From contig CAZPZZ010000089.1 of the NCBI GenBank assembly GCA_964591245.1, positions 1 through 16,546 on the forward strand: a stretch of 16,546 nt of DNA. Reading direction: 5' to 3'. The position numbers were made by a program, and so were the translations under genes. Below, one piece after another: positions 8,116 through 14,452 of the stretch. Numbering within the stretch: the first letter of the stretch is position 1; each line of letters starts with the position of its first letter. The notes beneath the pieces are model-generated. The model was not told where the DNA came from and made no database searches. It saw nothing but the letters and a program-made list of their open reading frames with translations. The DNA comes from CAZPZZ01 sp964591245 (GTDB lineage: Bacteria > Acidobacteriota > Vicinamibacteria > Vicinamibacterales > UBA8438).

Positions 8116-8154
8116 GAGCGTCGTATCCCTTCAGGGATACGACGCTCTTTTTTT
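8116..8154 (+). terminator. Intrinsic terminator after the NIPSNAP gene
   Basis: A perfect 14-bp stem, GAGCGTCGTATCCC (8116-8129) with GGGATACGACGCTC (8134-8147), has a TTCA loop and is followed by seven T (8148-8154). It lies 30 bases after the NIPSNAP stop and 30 bases before the stop of the convergent gene. No A run lies on its left side, so it should end plus-strand transcripts only. Confidence 0.93.
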
Positions 8155-8183
8155 GTCTGCTGAATGAGAACGGAAGAATGCGG

Positions 8184-9182
8184 CTAGCGCGTGCCTTCAA
8201 CCGGCTGGGTGTTCAGTCGCCTGGCTCCGGCCATGATTCCGGTCAGCCCGTAGTTGCCTTCGTGGCACGCGTACTCGAAAAGTGTGCCGTCGGTCCGGCG
8301 AAATGGAATAGCAACCGTCAATGGGCGGGTGTAATTGTTCGGATCTTCGATCGTAAAGTCATACATGACCGTGTCCTCATCGATACGCGTAAACCGCTCG
8401 ACAAGTTGGGTATCTCTGGAGGAGCCTGAGAAATTCGTTGCCTGCCGGAAGTGTCTTGTCTCGACGATGAGAGTGTTCCCCTCGTAGCGACCGCGAGAGT
8501 CACCGACCCACTGGCGAATGGTGCCGTGAGCGGAGTCTTGCACCGGGATGAGGCGTGTGTTGTGGATGTGCTCGTTCACGATGGCCACGTAGCCTGGGAC
8601 CTGTAGGATCAGCACGTTGTTGTTGTACGAGCCAGGTCGCATCGGTGGACCTGAATTTGAGCCCATCAGGCACCGATCTCCCAGAGACCGGTCGGTGTAG
8701 TGATCGGCGAATCCGTTACGCAGGTTCAAGCGGCGGATGCGGTTGGCCTCGGCGAAATCGGCGGTATACGGGATTCGCCCATCGGGTGGGTCGACGACGA
8801 GTGACGTGCGCTTGTCGCTGGTGAGTTCGATGCCTCGTTCGTACCAGAATTCGTTGTACGAGAGGACTCCGCCCTCAGCGCGCGATTGATAGCCTGCGCT
8901 GGGCGCACCGGTCTCTGGGTCAAAGAGGTCCCGGTTCAGCCGTGTGCGTTCCGAGGCTTCGAAGGCTGCAGCTTCTTCCGGAGTGAGCTGGGCTTGCCCT
9001 TCCAGGGCGGTTGGGCGCTGGAGGGGCGTGAGGGTGCGAAACGTAAAGACACCGGAGATGTCTGGAGCTCCATCCGGTGTGCGCATGGGTTCCGGGGTGT
9101 CGCCGGATTGAGCGTGTGCTGGTCCGACCAACAATGCGAGCGCCAGAAGGGTGAGGGACGTCGAGCGGCATCTTCTAGTCAT
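8184..9182 (-). CDS. Secreted protein of unknown function (ACHEGNYGL motif family)
   Basis: This 332-residue protein begins with a Sec signal peptide (MTRRCRSTSLTLLALALLVG, cleavage near AHA, 22-24). Recognisable blocks are TPDGAPDISGVFTFRTLTPL (35-54), then LTPEEAAAFEASERTRLNRD (66-85), SDKRTSLVVDPPDGRIPYT (122-140), DRCLMGSNSGPPM (169-181), GRYEGNTLIVETRHF (231-245) and, near the end, EYACHEGNYGLTGIMAGAR (303-321). I recall this layout from uncharacterised exported proteins, especially in Acidobacteriota and some Proteobacteria, but know no function; I see no catalytic motif I can name. I chose the ATG at 9182 over the upstream in-frame start at 9254 because GGAGAG sits four bases before it and the signal peptide starts there. 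It stands alone on the minus strand, facing the row that ends at 8085. Confidence 0.85.
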   Translation of the reverse strand: MTRRCRSTSLTLLALALLVGPAHAQSGDTPEPMRTPDGAPDISGVFTFRTLTPLQRPTALEGQAQLTPEEAAAFEASERTRLNRDLFDPETGAPSAGYQSRAEGGVLSYNEFWYERGIELTSDKRTSLVVDPPDGRIPYTADFAEANRIRRLNLRNGFADHYTDRSLGDRCLMGSNSGPPMRPGSYNNNVLILQVPGYVAIVNEHIHNTRLIPVQDSAHGTIRQWVGDSRGRYEGNTLIVETRHFRQATNFSGSSRDTQLVERFTRIDEDTVMYDFTIEDPNNYTRPLTVAIPFRRTDGTLFEYACHEGNYGLTGIMAGARRLNTQPVEGTR

Positions 9183-9186
9183 CAGT

Positions 9187-9192
9187 CTCTCC
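9187..9192 (-). promoter_or_regulatory. Ribosome binding site fixing the start at 9182
   Basis: On the minus strand GGAGAG lies four bases before the ATG at 9182, directly ahead of the signal peptide. It supports this start over the longer reading frame beginning at 9254. Confidence 0.65.
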
Positions 9193-9268
9193 GAGGCAGT
9201 AAGGTTTGGCGGTCCGGGGCGTAGTGCCGATCGGTCGCTGGTGATTGTCCACATTTACGAATAGACAG

Positions 9269-9297
9269 ATCCTACTGCGGGATGGGGTCACGTTCAA
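9269..9297 (-). promoter_or_regulatory. Candidate sigma70-like promoter of the secreted unknown gene
   Basis: Read on the minus strand, TTGAAC (9297-9292) and TAGGAT (9274-9269) are separated by exactly 17 bases. Each hexamer matches four of six consensus bases. A start of transcription near 9262 would give a leader of about 80 bases. The element lies in the divergent space (9183-9470) between this gene and the cytochrome gene. For the cytochrome direction I see only a lone TAAGAT at 9372-9377 with no good -35. Confidence 0.4.
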
Positions 9298-9470
9298 CGA
9301 GACCATGTGTGCGGCCCTTGTCCCATGCGGTTGCGTGGTTGGTCAGGGTGAGGGATCATCAGGTGTCTGAGTAAGATACGTTCGCTGGGCGGTTCTACGA
9401 ACGGTTTGGTGTGGGGCGCAGGATCGACATTTGTAGCGCAGGCTGGATGTGCGGAGATGGGGGGGGCGTC

Positions 9471-10034
9471 GTGAAGAACCTGAGCAGCAGTGGAAAGATG
9501 GTCAATTGGCGTAATACCGTAACCGGTGCAATTCGGCTGACATTCGGCGTCTGGCTTGGCCTTGTGTCGACCAGCTTCACGGAGGTAAGTCTTCTGGCTC
9601 AGGAGCCCAGCGAGCGCAATGTTGCTGCAGGGCGTCGTATTTATCACCAGAAGGCTGACTGCCAGTCCTGTCATGGGTGGGCTGGAGATGGCGTCAAGAT
9701 GGACAATCAGGCTCCCGATGGGGCCAATCTTCGAGAGAGCCAGCTCAATCGCGATCAGCTGATGTTCGTCATCAAGTGTGGACTGCCTGGCCGTGATATG
9801 CCGGCGTTCGATCGGCTGTCCTACAGTGACGACCGCTGCCTGGGGCGTACGAGGGCTGATCTGCGACGCATGGGTTTGGATTTACCAGATCCGAGTGCGA
9901 CGTTGCAGAACCGCGAAGTCCAACGGTTGGTCGACTTCCTGCTTTCCAAGGTGGTTGGCCAAGGAGACATGGACCGGGATAAATGCATCGATTTTTGGGG
10001 TGAAGAAGTCGATCTCTGTGACCGACTTCCCTGA
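9471..10034 (+). CDS. Secreted mono-heme c-type cytochrome
   Basis: The protein has a single heme c site, CQSCH (residues 64-68 counting from the GTG at 9471). M110 in LPGRDMPAF is the likely distal ligand. The N-terminus has a hydrophobic segment (~20-43) ending near LLAQ, so export is expected. Three starts are possible in frame: the GTG at 9471, four bases after a run of eight G; the ATG at 9498, which gives a more usual signal peptide but a crowded ribosome site; and the ATG at 9411. I prefer 9471 with low certainty. The C-terminal third has four more cysteines (C103, C123, C172, C183) and ends DKCIDFWGEEVDLCDRLP, an extension I associate with cytochromes near quinoprotein dehydrogenases. 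It is a candidate electron acceptor for the two PQQ enzymes here, neither of which carries heme. Confidence 0.85.
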   Translation: MKNLSSSGKMVNWRNTVTGAIRLTFGVWLGLVSTSFTEVSLLAQEPSERNVAAGRRIYHQKADCQSCHGWAGDGVKMDNQAPDGANLRESQLNRDQLMFVIKCGLPGRDMPAFDRLSYSDDRCLGRTRADLRRMGLDLPDPSATLQNREVQRLVDFLLSKVVGQGDMDRDKCIDFWGEEVDLCDRLP

Positions 10035-10144
10035 GCGATTACGCTGGGCGCTTACAGCGTGTTGCGAGTGGCGCCACCGGTCGGTTGCGAGGACGGCGCC
10101 GACAGGGCCGGGCTCGCGATAGTCTCTGCCTGGTGTAGGAATTA

Positions 10145-10579
10145 ATGCCGAACGCGTTCGAAACACTTACTGCAAAGTATCCAAGCGTCCTGTCGTTACC
10201 GGTCGTATGGGGCGACATGGATGCGTTTCAGCACGTAAACAACACGACGTCGATCCGCTGGTTCGAGTCCTCTCGTATCCGGTTCATGGAGGAGATCGAA
10301 CTGACGTCGCTCCTTCGTGATCAGGGCGTGGCACCGATTCTTGCCGCCGTCTCGTGTAATTATCGCCAGCAGCTTCGATACCCCGATACGGTCCACGTGG
10401 GAACGTGCGTGTCGAGGCTAGGAAACACCAGTGTGACCCTTGAGCATTGTGTCGTTAGTGAGCGCCTGGACGGCATCGCCTCGGAAGGGACCTCCGTGGT
10501 CGTGTGCTTTGATTACAAGACGCAGCGGCCGGTGCGAATCAGCGATGAGGTGCGGCAACTCGTGGAGCGCTACAGGTAG
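10145..10579 (+). CDS. Acyl-CoA thioesterase, 4HBT/YbgC-like hot-dog fold
   Basis: This 144-residue protein is the usual size for a single hot-dog domain. The signature VWGDMDAFQHVNNT (21-34) holds the expected catalytic Asp (D26) and the HVNN helix start; the common Gly before His is Gln here, a variant seen in this family. SIRWFESSRIRFM (36-48) forms the central helix, and SCNYRQQLRYPDTVHVGTCV (70-89) the following strands. There is no signal peptide, so it is cytoplasmic and probably hydrolyses acyl-CoA thioesters; chain length cannot be told. AGGA (10137-10140) precedes the ATG by four bases. The 110 bases before it contain two GTTGCGAG copies but no clear promoter. The gene converges with the PQQ gene to its right across a hairpin. 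Confidence 0.9.
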   Translation: MPNAFETLTAKYPSVLSLPVVWGDMDAFQHVNNTTSIRWFESSRIRFMEEIELTSLLRDQGVAPILAAVSCNYRQQLRYPDTVHVGTCVSRLGNTSVTLEHCVVSERLDGIASEGTSVVVCFDYKTQRPVRISDEVRQLVERYR

Positions 10580-10607
10580 AGAGGGCTCCGGATAGATAAT
10601 TTGTAAG

Positions 10608-10642
10608 AGCGGCACGAGGCTACTCGTTAGCCCCGTGCCGCT
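10608..10642. terminator. Hairpin between convergent genes, probably a two-way terminator
   Basis: AGCGGCACG (10608-10616) pairs with CGTGCCGCT (10634-10642), and GGCTA (10618-10622) with TAGCC (10628-10632). The arms are separated by one A/C mismatch, with a five-base loop. It lies 29 bases after the thioesterase stop and 36 bases beyond the stop of the minus-strand PQQ gene. The right flank is TTCTCGCTG. The minus-strand exit reads CTTACAAATTATC. Neither is a pure T run, so efficiency is uncertain, but position and stem strength support termination in both directions. Confidence 0.7.
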
Positions 10643-10677
10643 TCTCGCTGTACGACTTACCCTTGCATCGCGCTCCG

Positions 10678-12435
10678 TTAGTTAAGTGCGAAGACGAAGA
10701 GGTAGCTCGAGGTCTCGAGGTTGTCGTAATTGACTGGATGCAAGTGCCGACCACTCGATTGGACCGCGATGTATTGTTTGGGTCCAATGGCGTAGGTCAC
10801 CGGGGCCCCCTTCAACGGAGTCCCGACGTTAAAGCGCCACAGTTCTTCAAGCGTTTCATCGTTGTAGGCAACGATCCAACCGTCCTGCAGTGCCGTGAAG
10901 ACCAAGCCGCCAGCCGTCGCAACAACTCCTGAGCGGATCTCGATGTCGGTAACGGCCTTGCCGAGCACAGAGTGGCCGACGGCGTCAAAGGCGGTGAGTG
11001 CACCGTAGTAGAGGTCACTGTTGTATTCACGACGCTCGCTGGCCTGTGTGTCCACGTCTCCGTCCGGAGAGGCAGCGACCATAGTGGCTCCCGTCTGTTC
11101 GAAGCAGCCTTCGGTCCCGACGCCGTAGGCGATATGTTTCTCGGGGTTGTAGGCCATGGGCTGATGGGCGACGCCGCCGTGCCAGGTTGGGCACGTGCGT
11201 TTCATGAGGTCCCGATCGGCACGCATGGCTCTGGCTTCGGGGTTGTAAATCTGTACGTCCAGGTTGGGGTCGTACTCGACGGGCATGCCGGAGACAGGGT
11301 CGAGACCTGCGGTCCAGTTAAGGTCATTCACATATTTGGCGCCGCGGATGAAAGACCCATCAGTACGGTCCAGTGTGTAGAAAAACCCGTTGCGGCCGTA
11401 ATGTGAGACGACTTTGCGCATCCGTCCGTCGATCTCCAGGTCGTACAACATATGCACACCGACTTCGTCATAGTCCCAGGAATCATTCGGGGTGTACTGG
11501 AAATGCCAGGCGAGCTCTCCGGTATCGAGATCAAGCGCGACGGCAGAGTTGGTGTACAGATTGTCGCCGGGACGGAATTCTGCGTCGTATCCTGGATAAG
11601 GATTCCCGGTACCGACGATATAGAGGTTCGTCTCCGGATCGTACGAACCGGTCTGCCAGATGCCTCCACCGCCGGTCTTCCAGGCGTTGTGATCATCTTT
11701 CCAGCTCTCACTGCCTGGCTGGCCGGGTTCCGGTACGACATACCAGCGCCAGAGTTCTTCGCCGCTATCGACGTCGAGCGCTGCGACCCAGCCCCGTGTG
11801 CCACCGTCGCCTGCACCGTTGTGGACGAGGACTTTACCGTCGGCGACCAACGGTGCCGTGAGGAATCGTTCCCGTCGGCCGAACTCGTTGCTCCCGGCGA
11901 CCTCGACATCCCACATAATTTCCCCGTTCTCGCGGTCGATGGAAATGACGCGCCCGTCCGGTAGATTTGTGAGAATCCGGTCTTCCCAGAGAGCGATACC
12001 ACGGGTACGGGAGGTGTTCCCCTCATGGTCGACACCGGGGTCGGAGACCCAGACAAGTTGGCCGTAATCAGGATTACGGGCGTCTATCTTGTAGACGGTG
12101 CCCCAACCATCACTGGTGTACATGAAACCATTATCGATGAGTGGGTTAACTTCGTTTTCTGGCCCATTTCGGCCCGTGTCCTGCATTCCACCCAGCGCCA
12201 AGGCCCACACCATACGCAGACCGCCGACATTCTCTCGGTCGATTTGCGTGAGCCTGGAGTAGCGGGTCGAGGTGTAGTCGCCGTTCATGATCAACCAGTT
12301 CCGTGGCTCGTTCTGGGCGTTGATCAATCGGTCGCGGTTTACGGTAAGGCTGTACTGTCCCTCGACGGTCGTGGCGGCTGCGGCCACCAGGACAGTGCAG
12401 GCCAGTGTGATGTTGAGAATTGCTCTCTGGCGCAT
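10678..12435 (-). CDS. PQQ-dependent alcohol dehydrogenase with lanthanide-type Asp-x-Asp motif
   Basis: This 585-residue quinoprotein has a signal peptide (hydrophobic ~6-22, VEG near 24-26) and no heme domain, so it is a type I periplasmic enzyme. NWLIMNGDYTSTRYSRLTQI (46-65) and the W-motifs GEIMWDVEV (171-179), GEELWRWYV (225-233), GELAWHFQ (306-313) and EELWRFNVGTPLKGAPVTYA (530-549) define the propeller. W260 in GGGGIWQTGSYDP lies where the PQQ-stacking Trp is expected. N278 in GTGNPYP matches the metal-binding Asn. D321 in SWDYDEV matches the catalytic Asp, and D323 two residues later is the extra acid found in lanthanide-dependent enzymes. R348 in GRNGFFY matches the conserved active-site Arg. 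The vicinal Cys-Cys of methanol dehydrogenases is absent. AGGAGAG lies nine bases before the ATG. It is 79 bases after the decarboxylase beta gene on the same strand, with no terminator seen, so it may be read with that operon. Confidence 0.92.
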   Translation of the reverse strand: MRQRAILNITLACTVLVAAAATTVEGQYSLTVNRDRLINAQNEPRNWLIMNGDYTSTRYSRLTQIDRENVGGLRMVWALALGGMQDTGRNGPENEVNPLIDNGFMYTSDGWGTVYKIDARNPDYGQLVWVSDPGVDHEGNTSRTRGIALWEDRILTNLPDGRVISIDRENGEIMWDVEVAGSNEFGRRERFLTAPLVADGKVLVHNGAGDGGTRGWVAALDVDSGEELWRWYVVPEPGQPGSESWKDDHNAWKTGGGGIWQTGSYDPETNLYIVGTGNPYPGYDAEFRPGDNLYTNSAVALDLDTGELAWHFQYTPNDSWDYDEVGVHMLYDLEIDGRMRKVVSHYGRNGFFYTLDRTDGSFIRGAKYVNDLNWTAGLDPVSGMPVEYDPNLDVQIYNPEARAMRADRDLMKRTCPTWHGGVAHQPMAYNPEKHIAYGVGTEGCFEQTGATMVAASPDGDVDTQASERREYNSDLYYGALTAFDAVGHSVLGKAVTDIEIRSGVVATAGGLVFTALQDGWIVAYNDETLEELWRFNVGTPLKGAPVTYAIGPKQYIAVQSSGRHLHPVNYDNLETSSYLFVFALN

Positions 12436-12514
12436 AGTCCGATTCTCTCCTGCTGATCGTCCGTGGCGATGACGGTTAGCTTACACCGAAAGAGGGCTGG
12501 ATGGGCGGAGATGC

Positions 12515-13609
12515 TTATCCGAGCACTCGCTCGACCAGGGTGAGCAGTACGCCGCCTGCGATCACCGAGCCAAGCTGGCCGGCAGTGTTCGCGCCCATGG
12601 CGTGCATGAGAACGTAGTTGGTGAAGTCCTCTTCCTGAGCCACCCGTTGGACCAGTCGTCCGCTCATGGGGAATGCGCTGATTCCGGCAGCACCGACCAG
12701 GGGATTGACTTTGCCACGGGTGACGGCGGCGAGTACCTTGCCAAATAGAATGCCGGCAACGGTATCAAGGGCAAACGCGAATAGTCCGAGACCGAGGATG
12801 AAGAGGGTTTCTTGCTGCAGAAAGGTGTCCGCCTGCATCAGGCTTCCCACGGTCAGTCCCAGGAAGATCGTCGAGAGATTGGCGAGTTCATTCGACGCCG
12901 TGCTGGCCAGTTGGTTTACGACACCAGATTCCTTGAGCAGGCTGCCGAACATCAGCGTGGCCACGAGGGGAGCGGATGCGGGCACGAGCATGCCCACGAG
13001 GACGGTAACGATGATGGGAAAGGCAATAACCGCACCGCGCGGTACGGGGCGCGGTGCGTACTCCATGCGAATACGTCGTTCCGCTCGCGTCGTGAAGAGC
13101 CGCATCAGTGGAGGCTGGATGATTGGTACCAAGCTCATGTACGAGTACGCCGTCACGGCGATCGCCGGCAAAAGCTGTGGTGCGAGCAAAGACGAGACGT
13201 AGATACTCGTCGGGCCGTCAATGGCTCCGATGACTGCGATGGAGGCTGCCTCTTCCAGGGGGAATCCTACGATCGTGGCGAGGATAAGCGTGGCGAAAAT
13301 TCCCAGTTGGCCCGCGGCTCCCAGAATGGCGAAAATCGGCTGCGAAAGCAGTGGACGGAAGTCCATCATGGCGCCGATGCCGATGAAGATGAAGAGTGGA
13401 AAAAGTTCCGTATCGATCCCGAAGTCGAACAGGAGACCTAGCATCCCATCCGGTTGGTTCATCGGGGAGTCGGGGAGGTTGCCGAGTAGGACGCCGAATC
13501 CGATCGGTAGCAGCAGCGTCGGTTCGTATTCCTTGGCGATCGCGAGGTAGATGAGTACCCCTCCGATGCCGAACATGAGTAGAGCGTCAAGGCCGATCGA
13601 CGGAATCAT
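12515..13609 (-). CDS. Sodium-pumping decarboxylase beta subunit (OadB/MmdB/GcdB family)
   Basis: This 364-residue integral membrane protein is the carboxybiotin decarboxylase and Na+ translocation subunit. Family blocks are GGVLIYLAIAKEYEPTLLLP (16-35), FPLFIFIGIGAMMDF (70-84), GAIDGPTSIYVSSLLAP (128-144), TAYSYMSLVPIIQPP (153-167) and NPLVGAAGISAFPMSGR (302-318). The residues known from Klebsiella OadB as needed for Na+ (D203, Y229, N373, G377, S382) align with D131, Y157, N302, G306 and S311 here with the same spacing within each block, so the pump looks intact. The start is uncertain: the ATG at 13609 has no visible Shine-Dalgarno, and the frame is open upstream to a CTG at 13663 next to the biotin-gene stop. 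It is the last of four decarboxylase genes. Confidence 0.93.
   Translation of the reverse strand: MIPSIGLDALLMFGIGGVLIYLAIAKEYEPTLLLPIGFGVLLGNLPDSPMNQPDGMLGLLFDFGIDTELFPLFIFIGIGAMMDFRPLLSQPIFAILGAAGQLGIFATLILATIVGFPLEEAASIAVIGAIDGPTSIYVSSLLAPQLLPAIAVTAYSYMSLVPIIQPPLMRLFTTRAERRIRMEYAPRPVPRGAVIAFPIIVTVLVGMLVPASAPLVATLMFGSLLKESGVVNQLASTASNELANLSTIFLGLTVGSLMQADTFLQQETLFILGLGLFAFALDTVAGILFGKVLAAVTRGKVNPLVGAAGISAFPMSGRLVQRVAQEEDFTNYVLMHAMGANTAGQLGSVIAGGVLLTLVERVLG
13031..13058. repeat. Perfect inverted repeat inside the beta-subunit gene
   Basis: CGCACCGCGC (13031-13040) and GCGCGGTGCG (13049-13058) form a 10-bp GC-rich stem around an eight-base loop. It lies within the codons for the arginine- and proline-rich cytoplasmic loop APRPVPRG. 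It may be a coincidence of coding for that loop, or an RNA structure that slows translation between membrane segments. Confidence 0.5.
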
Positions 13610-13664
13610 TGTGGTCGGGACCGTAAGGGGCAGAAGAACGGCTGATAGTGCAAGGTTGGGCAGC

Positions 13665-14105
13665 CTAGTTTGTGGCGAAGGTCACGAGAACCTCGCCTTG
13701 AGTGACCTGACTGCCTTGTGTCACATGAACGGTCTCGATGGCTCCATCGGATGGGGCTCGAATCACGTTCATCATCTTCATTGCTTCCAGCGTCAAGAGT
13801 TCGTCGCCGCGGGTGACGGTTTGCCCCGGGGAAACGGCGATGTTCGCGACGACACCAGGGATCGGAGCAGTGAGTGTCGAGTCAGAAGACGCGTGAACTG
13901 CCGCGACGGGTGAGGTCGCCGCCCGGCGCTCAGACGGAGCGCCCTGGGGGGCAGTCTGGGGCGTCGACTGCTCTCGGTCATTGCCTGAGCCAACAGCCAC
14001 CGAGAACGTTTCGTCGCCAATGCGGGCCACGACGGGTCGGGCGGTCGGGTCTTCCACTTCCACGTCGTACGGGTGCCCGTCGACCGTTACTCGATACTGA
14101 GTCAC
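13665..14105 (-). CDS. Biotin carrier subunit of the sodium-pumping decarboxylase
   Basis: This 146-residue biotin/lipoyl-attachment protein has three parts. The N-terminal part (1-38) resembles the start of other decarboxylase carrier subunits. Residues ~40-76 form a linker rich in Ala, Pro, Ser and Gln, of the swinging-arm type. The biotinyl domain (78-146) contains APIPGVVANIAVSPGQTV (80-97) and LEAMKMMN (106-113), where K110 is the biotinylated lysine, and ends GEVLVTFATN. It carries CO2 from the carboxyltransferase to the membrane beta subunit. The start is a GTG at 14105 whose first four bases overlap the gamma-gene stop (GTGA). GAGGG lies seven bases before the GTG but falls within a 16-bp palindrome, which suggests translation coupled to the gene upstream. 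The beta gene follows after 55 bases. Confidence 0.92.
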   Translation of the reverse strand: MTQYRVTVDGHPYDVEVEDPTARPVVARIGDETFSVAVGSGNDREQSTPQTAPQGAPSERRAATSPVAAVHASSDSTLTAPIPGVVANIAVSPGQTVTRGDELLTLEAMKMMNVIRAPSDGAIETVHVTQGSQVTQGEVLVTFATN

Positions 14106-14452
14106 GTCCGGGCCCTCGCGCGAGGGCTGACATGACCGAGTCGCCGTGAGTGGTGCAGCCGTCGCCAGTCTGAGTCAGATGTTGACGCGTCCGGAAGTGG
14201 ACGAGTGGCGCTGGCACACGCAACCGCGACGGCCAATGCGGCGGCACGGCGTCGACGGGCCTGACTCTCCTGGCCCGCACCGTCCTGCGAACTGGTGGCC
14301 TCTGACGAGGAGAGGTTGTCGGCCGCGGGCGGTTCGAACAGCCACGGCGCCGTCAGCAAGTACATCAACCCAATGAGGCCGGCCAGCGCACTGAACAAGA
14401 TAGCCGTTCCGGTTACAGAAATTTGTAGAACTGACTCCAGGTTTGCCGTCAT
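14102..14452 (-). CDS. Sodium-pumping decarboxylase gamma subunit (OadG/MmdD-like)
   Basis: This is a 116-residue protein with one N-terminal membrane helix (SVTGTAILFSALAGLIGLMYLLT, about residues 12-34, numbered from the ATG at 14452), followed by a Ser/Ala/Gln-rich linker and a short helix after four arginines (RRRRAAALAVAVACA). This layout, with little fixed sequence, is that of OadG/MmdD subunits that assemble the complex and tie the soluble carboxyltransferase to the beta subunit. Identification rests on layout plus the position between the carboxyltransferase and biotin-carrier genes. The ATG shares one base with the carboxyltransferase stop (TGATG); a GTG directly before it is an alternative start. 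No Shine-Dalgarno is visible, so re-initiation is likely. Its stop overlaps the next start by four bases. The His- and Arg-rich tail (HHSRRLGHVSPRARART) is unusual and could partly reflect the palindrome encoded there. Confidence 0.78.
   Translation of the reverse strand: MTANLESVLQISVTGTAILFSALAGLIGLMYLLTAPWLFEPPAADNLSSSEATSSQDGAGQESQARRRRAAALAVAVACASATRPLPDASTSDSDWRRLHHSRRLGHVSPRARART
14112..14127. promoter_or_regulatory. Palindrome hiding the biotin-carrier ribosome binding site
   Basis: GCCCTCGCGCGAGGGC is a perfect 16-bp palindrome. In the minus-strand mRNA its 3' half contains GAGGG, seven bases before the GTG start at 14105. A six-pair hairpin with a GCGC loop would hide that site unless ribosomes finishing the gamma gene open it. 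Confidence 0.55.

Noticed and set aside
8100..8429. 109-residue plus-strand open frame after the NIPSNAP gene
   Set aside because: It runs through the intrinsic terminator at 8116-8154 and then antisense to the secreted unknown gene, and has no recognisable domain.
10059..10106. Two copies of GTTGCGAG and two GGCGCC sites before the thioesterase gene, considered as an operator
   Set aside because: The copies are short, imperfect outside the core, and not placed around a visible promoter. In GC-rich DNA this is weak evidence.
11328..12056. 242-residue minus-strand open frame in another frame of the PQQ gene
   Set aside because: It overlaps the second PQQ dehydrogenase on the same strand and is Ser/Thr/Arg-rich without motifs. 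The PQQ frame carries all propeller and active-site signatures.
12812..13441. 209-residue plus-strand open frame
   Set aside because: It is antisense to the sodium-pump beta subunit, whose Na+-site motifs are intact. The translation is highly charged and low in complexity with no domain.
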